Below are positions 33,761-44,268 of a stretch of DNA of 64,000 nt, one piece after another. The DNA comes from Eunapius fragilis. Lineage: Eukaryota > Porifera > Demospongiae > Spongillida > Spongillidae. The stretch is taken from contig OY811971.1 of assembly GCA_963681505.1 (NCBI GenBank), positions 8,613,991-8,677,990 of the forward strand. The letters run 5' to 3'. A program made the position numbers and the translations under genes. How positions within the stretch are numbered: position 1 is the first letter of the stretch; every line of letters starts with the position of its first letter. The notes beneath the pieces are model-generated. The model was not told where the DNA came from. It ran no database searches and saw only the letters and a program-made list of their open reading frames with translations.

Positions 33761-34932
33761 ATGGCAACTCCTGCTGGTCGCGGTCGTCAGTCCCGCACAC
33801 CTTTGACTCCAAGGAACCTTTGTAGTGAACAGAACCACGAAGCAGCTGGTTTCTCAGAATATAGGCAGCAGACGTCAGGGACAAACGCCACCAGCTTTTA
33901 TGGACCTCGCCAGGGGATGCACATACCTCCATCAATCAGCATTCCTGTAGATGATGTGTCGTGGCTTCCAGGTCAGGCTCTACCGAATGACCATCAATCA
34001 CACCAGCGGATAGTTTCAGCTGCTGTTGAGGAGATCAAGGCCCTCCTTGGTAGCGAAATTGCTAGGATCAACCAGGTCCTTCAGTCCACATGCGATCGCG
34101 TTTCGGCCTTAGAGGAGTCCTTAAAGGCCATTGTCGAGTCTCATGTGGGAGCAGTTACAGGCGCGAACAGTGAGAAGTCTTCAAAACGAAGAAGGATTAC
34201 GCCACTATCTCTTCAGGTAAGCATTCAATTACACTTTTGCATGCACACGATATTTGTTCCTCCTTTTGAAAAGATGAAAATTAGAAAACTTCACGAGGCC
34301 TTTGGTGAAGACTGCCGCCTGAAAACAGATGAGTCGTGAGTTACGTGCTAGTTATTTTTGTTTTTCAGAACATTTCTAGGATATCCAGCGCTCACAACTG
34401 CACGGTTGTGGACAAAATCGTAGCTGAAATTGGGCCGGATTTTGAGAACAGCGACATTCGAGGTTTGTTTGTGTAACTTAACATCAGTGAGCACTATTTT
34501 GATCCATATGTAGTTGGAGTAGCGACGTATAGACGGACACTTAGACGAGAGAGTACCAACAAAGAAACAAAGCGGCGAGGAATTCGTTCTCGCCAACAAC
34601 GCGTAAGCAAAGAAGTTAACGTATTACTTCCACAGTCACGTGCTACTCCATGGCAGCTTTGGGAACGTCGGTCTAAACACCTTTTTGAAACGGAAAAGAA
34701 GTTCTGGGTGCTCCTTAACCCAACGCTGATGTCGGAAGAAGAAGAAGAAGAAGGAAAGATAAGGAGGAAGCGGCCAAGCTGGAGATCGGAGGAATTCAAT
34801 TCTGCGCTGGATGACATTGATAAGAGGGCCGATGGATCATCCAAAACAGCGCGAAAAGAACGCACTCTGGGTTCACCCGTGAGGCTCCCTCCTCCCGACG
34901 GACTTCTGCCGTGGATGCTGGCTGCTCAATAG
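33761..34932 (+). CDS. Second protein of the CACTA element, function unknown (one in-frame stop)
   Basis: Exon 1 (33761-34216, 152 codons) starts MATPAGRGRQSRTPLTPR and has a helical, probably coiled-coil stretch (IKALLGSEIARINQVL, then RVSALEESLKAIVES) and a basic nuclear-signal-like KSSKRRR. It ends at a donor CAG/GTAAGC. Exon 2 (34369-34932) follows TTTTTCAG in phase and reads on to a natural stop at 34930-34932, except for one TAA at 34474-34476. Beyond it lies a basic, globular-looking part (YRRTLRRESTNKETKRR, TPWQLWERRSKHLF) and an acidic run SEEEEEEG. Position suggests an accessory role like that of TnpA (inference only). No known family recognised. The stop may be a mutation, a sequencing error, or the true end. 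Confidence 0.5.
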
Positions 34933-35139
34933 AACTTTTTTTTTTTTTTGTTACATCGACTGTACATGTACATGTATGTACCAATCCTTCATTGGCAACT
35001 GAATAATATTCGGATTAAAATGCGGGAGCTTTGCACGAAAGCGGAGCGCATTTCCAAGATTTAGTATGAAATGCTCGGAAGATTACAGCATACTAAACTG
35101 GGACTTGAGGTTAGTGACGTGACTAACGTACACACCCCT

Positions 35140-35353
35140 TAAAAAATGCACGCTGTTATACACATGTTAATCTCGTTATACGCACTGTTATACCATACGT
35201 GTATATAAGCGTTATACAAAATGCTGTGTATATAGTATCCATACGCAGAGTTATACGCGGTGCGTATAACATGTGTATTCTAGTGTATAACATGTGTATA
35301 ACGAATGAATACACGTGTTATACTGTACTGTATAACTGTGTTTTTCCACAGTG
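35140..35353. promoter_or_regulatory. Right subterminal region with GTTATAC motifs
   Basis: About ten GTTATAC/GTATAAC motifs within ~200 bp next to the right terminus, mirroring the left end but denser. Confidence 0.6.
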
Positions 35354-37075
35354 GTACACAGCTTTCTTTCTCTATGTTCCAAATGGGTCACCAGCACAAC
35401 TTCCCACAGTGGTGACAGTGTGACGCAAGCAATTGTCAAAAACGACACAAATACCATGGTGTGGGTCTCGGTACGGTACGGAACACAAAATGCAAATACC
35501 CAGCAGCGGATCCATGCCTAAGCCATTAGGGTCTCCTTGGGTGTAGTATAGCATCCCACACCAGCTTGAGCATTTCTTGAGACTTGCATGCAATTATTAT
35601 AGATGTGCACACATTCTTGAAGAGGTGTGGGTGAGCACATGCCCCGCACCATGGCCCCATCCCTGGATCCTAACGCTGAGGTATATACCTAAATTGAAGG
35701 TACATGTATCCAGTGGTGTAGCTATGGTAGGGCCTGGTAGGGCCTAGGCCCTGAGTACGTGCTTAATTAACAATAATACTCGCCCAAATAAATAAGCACC
35801 AATTGCCAATGTGCACATTAAGCAATGCAAACATCGAATGCATGGGAAAAAACTAGATGAAATGATTGATGTTCTGCATGAGCTATCTCCTTTAAGGGTA
35901 TCATTTCCCTTGCTAGTAAATCAATAGCTTTAACAATACACCAGTTAGTACTGCACATTATGAGTGATCTTTCTCTGCTCTTAAACGTATCAAGAGTTAT
36001 CTACAATCTTTCTGTGGACAATGTTAAGTTAACAAAGATGCTTCCCAGGAGAAAAACAGAAGAATCATGTTGGTGTAAATTCAAGTGCAATTTTTGTAAT
36101 TTTATGTATTTTATGTATCATTTGGCTCCTGGGGTGGAGTCCCAGACCCCAAGGGGGGAGCTTACAGCATTCCCCTATACTCCCTCGCTGGGCGGGAGGA
36201 GGTCACGCCTCCCTGGAGCTTCTTCAACTTCATCAATGTGTGCCCTACCACCACACATATCATCCTGGCTACGCTACTGAGGTATTATACCCAATGCGGA
36301 GGTTTATACAAATACCTAATGTGGAGGCATATACACCCAATGTGGAGGATTTGCTGAGGTGTGGGTATGAATGGAGGTACATGTATATGTCCAATGTGGT
36401 ACACATAGTTGATTTGTATATGTGCGGTAGAACTGATATATACTTTCAGGGGCGGATTCAGGAGGGGGGAGTAGGGAATACCCTCCCCCGCAAAACCTAT
36501 GTTATTAAAAATTCACGACTTCTTACGCTATATACATGTATAAGGTACCTCCCCTCTTCCACTAAGCAGCCCCCCCCCCCCCCCCCCCCCTCTTGCTTTT
36601 CGTATCGGGCGTGAAGCCGACAACCCCTCCCCCCCCCCCCCCCCCCCCAGCTATGTGACCATTCTTTTATGGCCCTCTATGGGCTACAGTGAACTAGTCT
36701 AGCATAATAGGGTAGACTGCGGCACATGTATATATAGTCTAAGGTATGCCCTGCGCGGTCAGCAACCACATATAAAAGCCTCTTATAATGCTTCTAAACA
36801 GGTTAAAATCCATCCTTGTGTGTGTACAAAATATATACGTTCCCTTAAAAGCACACGACTACTGTACTGAGGTATGCTTACCACTACATACAGCCATACA
36901 CATAACAGAGATCATTAGCTATATACCCTGCACATACAGAGTGCGACGAGCGTAGCGCTGGTGATATGGTAGGTATCAATGGATGCATGCCGGTAACCGT
37001 ACACTTTTTTCGCACATACCTGATTGGACGACGCCATTGCAACCACGTGCACGCTGCTAATCTATATTCTCGATT
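35354..37075. repeat. Tandem unit copy D, right part (diverged, no Tigger)
   Basis: After the CACTA-type element the unit resumes (TACACAGCTTTCTTTC) and runs through the hAT-like MITE, poly-C and the CGACGAGCGTAGCGCTGG landmark. It then stops matching near 37075, just where copies A-C carry the Tigger. D is clearly more diverged, with many substitutions and indels and a (TG)n of only about five repeats. Confidence 0.85.
35711..36279. mobile_element. hAT-like MITE in copy D
   Basis: Diverged homologue of the MITE in A-C. The right flank AGGTATT matches the left-flank motif AGGTATC, so this copy best preserves the presumed target duplication. Confidence 0.6.
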
Positions 37076-38079
37076 AACCCCGATTAAAACATTACGTGGG
37101 TTAAAAAAAGGTACTTATCACGGAAAATATGATTCACGAAAGAACAGCTAGTGCATGTTTTGTGTTAGGAACCTAAAACAGTATTACTGGTAAAAGTGGT
37201 TGCTGCGAACATGTGCATTCTCCTTCATGAGTACTGCATTATCCTTATAACTGTTGCATGATTGCACTGTGATACAATATGTACTCACATGCAGAAAACG
37301 ATGGAATGCAAAAGCAAAGAATTGAAACATGGAACCTTTTTTTTAAGGAGAGGATATGGGAAATATCACATGTAAATGTATATATAGTCCGGCCCCCTGA
37401 ATTTCTATCAGGAACTACGATAGTAGTTCCTATAGGGATTGACCCGGGTCTAGAATATCATTTTAAAAACGCGACCCGCGTTTAACTCGCGTTCGCGTAT
37501 GTACATTGTATATAGTCCAGTAGTCAAGAGTGCAGATCGCTATTCCAACATAAGATCGGCATAAGATTTCTAATTAAAAGAATGGCATGAGGTGTAGGAA
37601 GGGGGGTGGGGGGGGGGGGGGGGGGAGTTGTCCTGACGTAGCATAACCTGTTGGCCAGAGTAGTCTAGGGAGACATCCGAACATGGGATATTGAGGCATC
37701 TGTTATTCAGGAGGAGGTTTGTACAGTTTGCTGGAGGAGAGGTGACAAGTTGATTTACTACATGCATGTTATTAACAGATGGTGGGGGGCGGGGGGGGGG
37801 GTGTTTATTCACAACTATCAATGCAGATTGCCTAATTGTCTGCTATGAATAATATTATCGAAGGGCTGATAACCCTCCTCCCAGTCAATTCACGTCGTCG
37901 TCGTAAGTGGTCGTCTGGAGAGAGAAAAAAAAATCTCTCTGAGAAAGTTGGTGCATGGGATATAGGATTTGGAGTATATTCAGCAAATGAATATAAAATG
38001 TATGTGCTATTCAAATTAAAGTGCTAAATATAGGACTTCTAAAGTTTTTAGTATCATCGTTGATCCCTTGTTCCTTCCT
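37076..38079. other. Non-coding with G-runs; short hairpin
   Basis: GGAACTACGATAGTAGTTCC at 37411-37430 forms a hairpin. Two G-rich tracts (37600-37626, 37782-37801) occur. A minus-strand block around 37640-37740 preceded by CTCTCCTCCAG could be an exon but matches nothing known. 38021-38037 repeats half of the hairpin stem seen at 4550-4609. Confidence 0.4.
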
Positions 38080-38385
38080 TGTTATACCACCATTGCATCT
38101 TGTACCCGGCAAATAAATAAGTAACTACACTACCGGTTCATTATACCATGATCACTACGCTATGAGTGGATCTACTGTCTAGTGGTGCAGTACTATTAAT
38201 ATCTACATGTATAAGCATTTTAATTGGTAAATCAAATTTGCGCATACCACATCACACAAATGCATGTATATTGATATCAGTAGTGAATGCTACACCACAC
38301 ACTTCCTGTGAACACATGTTGGTACACTCTCATCCTATTCCTGCTTCGATATCCACATAGCTTGAAATGTTGCCAATATGCTATT
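38080..38385 (-). pseudogene. Duplicated 3' end of the neighbouring actin gene
   Basis: 38275-38372 is nearly identical to the last coding codons and 3' flank of the actin at 39768, and similarity continues leftward to about 38080 (GGATCTACTGTCT, TTAATTGGTAAATCAA). Read on the minus strand it gives [12 protein letters not shown], then a stop where actin has a tyrosine codon, then the actin-like CVHRKCVV. Only the 3' tip of the gene is present, so this is a partial, dead copy about 1.5 kb downstream of the real gene. Confidence 0.8.
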
Positions 38386-39767
38386 GTTAAGTGAACATGT
38401 AACGTCCCTGGTAGATGTACAATATCGATATCGATATGGATGACGTGAATATCAATTTGTAGCATCGAATGCGGATAAAATTTTGCCATGAATGCGTATG
38501 ATCGAATAAAGTTTTGCATCGAATGCGAATAGAATTTCGCAACGATTGTGAATGATCGATTACATTTATTTCATATGTACATGTATTTATGATGAATTTT
38601 GACCTGAACAGCTTGCCATAAATAGAGGTCAAAGGAGATACACTTTCCTGTCGTTTGAAAGTATTGAATTAGACAGGAAATATGCTCCCGCCTATAAATA
38701 GGGCCGGTATATTCATGGCGGGATTATGCTTGGTTATTGGCGGGGAACAGGTGTATGTGTATAAGCAGTTGCTGGAAACTGCTTGGTCAGTCTAAACGTT
38801 TGTGCACGCAACGTATTAGACACCACCAATTTTTTAGTGCAATGTTGATGCAATTATGTGTTTGGTCACATGAGCAGATTTCCTTGACGGATGACAGATA
38901 AGCCTGGAGTACTATGGCGCTGTAGCAGTTGGTGGACTTCTCTGTTGTGTGTAGTTGCATGGGCAGTGCTAGATAGATGGCTTTTCCCCCAGTGTGTGGA
39001 TTTTTTCCTATACTAGAGGTTTTTCCACAGGGGTTTGTTCCTTCAGGAGATGTGGGCTCATCTTCCTTTAAAATAAATATAGGTTTGTGTTGAGCCCCCT
39101 GCCCAGCCTTTGTGTATGTTGTTGTTGTGTTTTCATTCTGGATGTTGGTCTTATCGTTGGTGTTATGTTTTGTGTGGAGTTTGTCTATCTGTGTCTTATA
39201 AAGTTGGCGTGCACAGGTGACGCTACATGCACCAATTGTTATGTGATATGGGACTGTGGGGGATACCGTGTGAGGCACGTGGCGGGAGTTCCACGTTCAT
39301 AACCTGGACATATGTGGATGTATTTATTTATGACAAACCGTTTAGGGCAAAATCAAATACAGTTGACGCTGCAAATTGATGTAGCGTCAATTAGTTCATT
39401 ATCTCCACGTACAGTTCTGAGAAATTTTCGAACAGTCGGGACCCACAGTAGCTATACACAGGGCCTCAACCTGTGCGCAGTTGATTTCCCTGCACATTTT
39501 TTTAATTCATCCAAATGCTTAGTACCCTTATTTTTGGAATTTTTAAAGTGCTTACCTCTAAGATCCAGACGTGACACCCGCTCTTCGTAGCTGTACCAGT
39601 TGTTTGTCCTCGTACACTGTCATTAACACCAAATAAATCACTATAGCTACAATACCGCAATGCATGGATCTACTGTCTGGTGATGTTGTACTTTACTGCT
39701 ACATGTATCTAAAAGCATTAATTGGTAAATCAATTTTGTTCACATCACTATATATCAGTAGTGAATG
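38386..39767. other. Mostly non-coding; degenerate local repeats and an unconvincing open frame
   Basis: 38460-38570 has imperfect ~32-bp repeats (ATCGAATGCG..ATAAAATTTTGC). A TATA-like CCTATAAATAGGG lies near 38690-38703. A minus-strand frame of 163 codons (38787-39278) is Thr/Lys/Asn-rich and resembles nothing known. The 3' flank shared with the actin pseudogene spans ~39620-39767. Confidence 0.35.
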
Positions 39768-41796
39768 CTACACCACACACTTCCTGTGAACACATGTTGG
39801 TCCACTCTCATCATATTCCTGCTTCGATATCCACATAGCCTGAAATGTAGCCATTTCAGCCAGAATGGAACCACCTAACCAAGCACTGTTCTGGCGTTCA
39901 GGAGGAGCAGTGACCTTGACAGTCATGGCCGCTGGGGCCATCGCTGTGATCTCCTTCTGCACCCTTTCAGCAAATCCAGGAAACATGGTGCTGCCTCCAG
40001 ACAGGACAATATTTGCCAACAGATCCTTCCTTATGTCTGCATCACACCTCATGATGGAATTAAATGCATTGTCATGGATACCTGGAGCTGAAAAGCACAC
40101 GATCGAAGGTTCAAACAAGGCCTCGGTGCACATGAATCGCTCTTTCCCAATGGTCATCTCTTCACCATCAGGTAGCTCATATTTTTTCTCCAGGCTACTA
40201 CCCTGAGCACATATCTTCATCTCCTGCTCCACATTCAGGGCCACATAGCACAGCTTCTCTTTCATGTCACGAACAATTTCCATCTCAGCTCTGGAGGATG
40301 AAATACAACTATTAGAGACAAGTTTCAGCAGTGTGTCATCGAGGTCATAGCCACCAATGTCAAGGCGGGTGATGGCATGAGAAAGGGCATAACCTTGATG
40401 AATAGGTACTGTATGAGAGACACCATAGCCACAGTCAATGACCATGCCTGTAGTGCGTCCTGATGCCATCAAAGAAAGCACTGGTGAGCTGATTGTATAC
40501 ATGGCAGGGATGTTGAACTGTTCAAACATTATCTGGGTCATCCTCTCCCGGTTGGCCTTTGGGTTGATTGGAGATTCAGTCAGGAGAACAGGGCGTTCTT
40601 CTGGCGCCACTCGTAGTGCATTGTAAAAGGTATGATGCCAAATCTGAAATGAAAGGAAAGTGTTAATTGTCTGTACATAAACACATATAATTCTCGAAGT
40701 ATATAGTGAGTTTACTCTTCAGACGCAGTCACACCTGAATGAAGGGTATGATAATTAGTTAGGTAGTTTGTACACCTGGCAGCAATTCTGCGATCAGGCG
40801 AAACTGACATATCACTGAAGCACACTCCTCCATACACATAACCGGAGCATCGAATTATACATAGTGCAAGGGGTGTATTTAAAGCCTCCTCCTACCCACA
40901 CTTCTATTCTTTGATCAGTCATGCATGACCATACATGCAAGCAAATATATATGTGTGGAATAGTGACGCACCCCTCAAATATTCAGCATTCTACATTCTA
41001 GTTAAAAAGGAATGGCAACCAAACAATTGACGCATGTACAGCCTAATAAGTTGCACCTCTGTATGAGCGATATGAGTACCCAATTATAATTAACTTCCTC
41101 CAGTCGATGGCTCGACACACACGGTACGGAGCGACGATATCGCTCGCGTTCCTTTTCTTATTTATTTATTTATTTACATTCATAACGGACAATATGCCAG
41201 TAATATGGGGCCGTTCATAAATTACGTCACGCTATTTTAGACCATTATGGATCCCCCCCCCCCCCCCCCCCCTCGTCACACATATCCCATACTGATGTAT
41301 GCTTAATGTATACATCGTCACACTGGCTGATACCCGCCTCCCCTGACGTAATTTATGAACAGCCCCTTATATATATATCGCCCCGTTGTTGGCGCGCAAT
41401 TTCAGCAAGCCGTCGGATCAAGCGTATTTAACCCCACCCTTCTTATGGGGATACGCATGGGTGTGGCTATAGAACAACGTAACGTTTTGTATTGGTGTTT
41501 TGCTAGGGGTCGGGCTACGCCCACGAAACTACCTTCTCCATATCGTCCCAGTTTGTGATAATGCCGCGTTCAATCGGCCGCTTGATGGCAAGGACACCTC
41601 TCTTGCTCTGGGCTTCTTCACCGATGAAAGTGTCATTGCTACTTGCACCCTCTGCCGCGCCCTTCGGTATGCGTGGTCTTCCCACAACGGGTGGAAAGAT
41701 TGCTCGTGCGGAATCTTCACCTGCAAAGCCAGCCCTTATCATCCATGAACCATTGTCAATAACCACAAAATGCTTAGTTCCAGGCTCAACCTCCAT
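39768..41796 (-). CDS. Divergent actin, two exons, 379 aa
   Basis: Exon 1 is 41533-41796 (88 codons, [14 protein letters not shown] to NWDDMEK), exon 2 is 40643-39768 (IWHHTFYN to VHRKCVV), joined in phase 0 across an 889-bp GT..AG intron. Length and order match actin (375-377 aa), including the [11 protein letters not shown] junction, PPER and [12 protein letters not shown]. Actins polymerise and hydrolyse ATP. This one departs from the conserved nucleotide pocket: the first phosphate loop DNGSG is DNGSW, the second DSGDG is DCGYG, and the residue aligned with catalytic Gln137 is Ser. The D-loop region ([16 protein letters not shown]) is also unlike conventional actin. The frame is intact, so it is probably an expressed actin paralogue rather than a pseudogene. 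Confidence 0.9.
41207..41366. mobile_element. 160-bp MITE in the actin intron
   Basis: Terminal inverted repeats GGGGCCGTTCATAAATTACG and, inverted, GGGGCTGTTCATAAATTACG. The interior has a C run (41253-41272). Superfamily not assigned. Confidence 0.75.
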
Positions 41797-41830
41797 ATCT
41801 CATTCCGTCTTCATAAAGGATCCATCATCG

Positions 41831-41843
41831 ATATAAATATATA
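41831..41843 (-). promoter_or_regulatory. TATA-like box of the actin gene
   Basis: Minus-strand TATATATTTATAT lies about 35-47 bp upstream of the actin ATG, a plausible core promoter distance if the 5' leader is very short. Confidence 0.45.
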
Positions 41844-41849
41844 ACGTTG

Positions 41850-42884
41850 TTGGGCGGGGTGGCAAGTAACATCATACTAATATATTACGTCATTCAATAC
41901 ACTATGTTATTACATTCCTCACATCTGGAGCAGCTGTGTCCTGCTTGAGGTCGGCCCGCTTGACTATCTCACAGTTAGGACAAAATCTTCAGCTGTTAGA
42001 GAAAGAAAAAAAAACGCAAGAAAAAAAGCGCGTATGGAATCATTTTGGTATCATTGCGCTTTGCGATTTGAACAGTGAAAATCTCACGCGCATTTGATTT
42101 TAATGATCTAAGATTTGCAATGAAATTCTGGACTTGATTCGACTCGATCTTTCCCCCGGTGAAACACCGGACCTATACTGCCAACCTCCCCTGGGACCAA
42201 GCCATTCAGAGGGGGGGGGCTTTAATGTACTAGCCGAAGTTAAGGTATACGATTCAAACTGAGACAATTTTTATAGCATATTACATTGACTAAAATCATA
42301 CCACGTGCACTATTTAATAAATTTGTCTGTTTATATTGAGATGAGTGGAATCTTGTTATTGTACAGCCATATGTCCACTTAACGGTGAAGGACGACAGGA
42401 CCAAAAAGCACACAGCCAGTACCACGATGACAAACATGCTAACCCCTATAACAGCAACTGAAAGTCCAAACACACACACGTACATATGCTGCACGTGAGC
42501 GACACTTGAGCATCGTATGTTTTATTCCACTGTGCGCTCTGTCAGCCGGAAATGAACAACTAAAATTGACCTTAACAAAAATTGAAACGTGTCATGTAAA
42601 TTGGACATTTATTTTTATACTGGCAGCCCACCAGTATTTGACAGCCTAGCTGAATTACATTATGCTTCATTTGACAATAATTGTATTGACATGCATTATT
42701 TATGCATAATTGTATTGACATGCATTTTAAGAATGTATCATAATAATAAATTATTTCTATATATATCAATGGTTCGCTTGGTTACTTTATTAATGAAGTT
42801 TGCGTAAAAGTTCCTTAAATTTACAACACAACATTATGTACGGTAGAATTACAACATCTATATTGTATACAGATATAACTCTCT
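41850..42884 (-). other. Mostly non-coding; one possible transmembrane exon
   Basis: On the minus strand an acceptor-like TTTGGACTTTCAG (42458) is followed by an open block, VAVIGVSMFVIVVLAVCFLV, that would form one membrane helix, then a hydrophilic tail to a donor-like GTATGA near 42303. No partner exons found. The rest shows nothing recognised. Confidence 0.22.
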
Positions 42885-44268
42885 CCCCTAAAGTGGCCCT
42901 GGACCACTGATCTCACAAGAGGTAAGTTGAGAGGACCGTAGATCTCTGCAGTCATTTTAGCTTTAGAGCTGGCCTGGCCAATGGCAAGCAAAGAGGCTAG
43001 TCAGGAGAATGTAAACTGAGCCTCTTTAATTTGCCCCAGTTGCCATATGTTTCTATTGCCAGTGGGATACAAAACCATCCCAATTCCTGGCACTTATCGT
43101 CATTAGCAGCATGCTTCGTAGCCTCAGTTGCAAAGGTTGCTGCCCCAACTGCTGCACTAGCTTCGTTTATGGCGGCAGAGGAAAGTATTGGGTGTAACTG
43201 TTATATGTACATTGAAGGCAGCTGGATATCCTTTGCCCCAGCCCTGAGCCCCTGTGCCTTACCAACAGGTGGGCACAACGACAAAATGCAGCAAAGATAT
43301 CTCTTACGTTATTGTGCTAGCCATAATATCTCCACCATGTCTGCAGGAGGCAGCATGGTGACCCAGCGTGTCAAAGGCAACACCTGGGCAGAAAGGGCAC
43401 AGAGAACCCCCAGAGGTGTCAACATCCAGTATAGCCACCTCACATTCAGCAGGGTCTAGGTGTGGGTTCAATCCAGGGGAAGGAACAACAGAGATCCAGC
43501 ATGAGGTGCAGAGGTGGAGGGGATTTGAGCCTTGTTAGCAGGTGAGGAAGAAGCCAACAAGGTCTGAAAAATGTGAGTGTCCACTCTCTTGGACAAAGCT
43601 CTCGGGGATGGTGGGAAAGCTATGACTACTTCAATACTTATGGCATCATGTGGGGAAACTCGTGCATTAAATTTGGTAACTGCATATTGCAGGTGAATGT
43701 TTGCATCACTCTGGTGACCTGAAGAGGTAAGGCAGGAGATAAAAGCAGCACTGGAAAGGAGAAATAAGGAGCGCAGGCAAAGTCCACCAAATCTTTGGCT
43801 AAGCTGTGCCTGTTGCTAGTGTGCATCAGGTACATCCATGCAGAAAGAAAAACAATGCCTAACATCCTCATCAAGTTAAGAATCTCAGGGTGTCTGCCAC
43901 AAGTCAAGGGTTGGGGGGAACTGCTAAGGCTAGGTGCAATAGTTTGCAATAAGCACCACACAGTTGGAGGATTGAGAAAGCCACACGAAGATCTACTGTG
44001 AGACATCAACTAGTGCTTTAAATAAAGCTTTTGAAAATCTGCATTTCTCAGCAATTGATCGTGAACAAAACAGGAAATCCCCGATTGGTATCCCAAGGAT
44101 TTCTAAGTTGGGTAGAAGGGAAAGCCCCGCCGTAGAAGGGAAAAGAGCATCATACCAATTCTACTGAACAGTTTACATTTAGAAATATTGATGTGAAGCC
44201 CCAAGTGTGACACATTAGGTACTACATCAGACTTATTTCCTGCTAGAACACCATCATCAAGGTACCAT
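42885..44268 (-). pseudogene. Decayed reverse-transcriptase-type retroelement remnant
   Basis: Not visible as one frame; found by reading the minus strand in changing frames. In order from 44268: WYLDDGVLAGNKSD (RT catalytic YLDD), LGLHINISKCKLFSRI, LEILGIPIGDF-like text, RVAFSILQLCGAYCKLLHLA, QQAQLS..GGLCLRSL..LSSAAFIS, a Cys/His cluster CPFCPGVAFDTLGHHAASC followed by RHGGDIM and RHNNVRD, and the tail CQELGWFCIPLAIETYGNWGK. This order is familiar from a family of invertebrate reverse-transcriptase-like proteins annotated only generically. Several frameshifts and stops show that it is dead. The plus-strand frame at 43031-43459 is its antisense shadow. Confidence 0.75.

Larger units (their letters stand above)
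26518..35353. mobile_element. CACTA/EnSpm-type DNA transposon, 8,836 bp
   Basis: The left end is CACTATGGAAAAAGGCAGTT and the right end, read inverted, is CACTGTGGAAAAACACAGTT. It is flanked by GTA (26515-26517 and 35354-35356), a 3-bp target duplication as expected for CACTA elements, and the uninterrupted site GGGGTTGTATACAGC is present in copies A-C. Between the ends are subterminal GTTATAC motifs, a satellite array, a tnp2-type transposase on the minus strand and a divergent second gene. The element looks structurally complete but its transposase is split by a one-base frameshift. Confidence 0.9.

Noticed and set aside
43031..43459. Plus-strand frame of 142 codons
   Set aside because: It is the antisense of the reverse-transcriptase remnant, whose motifs are clear on the minus strand.
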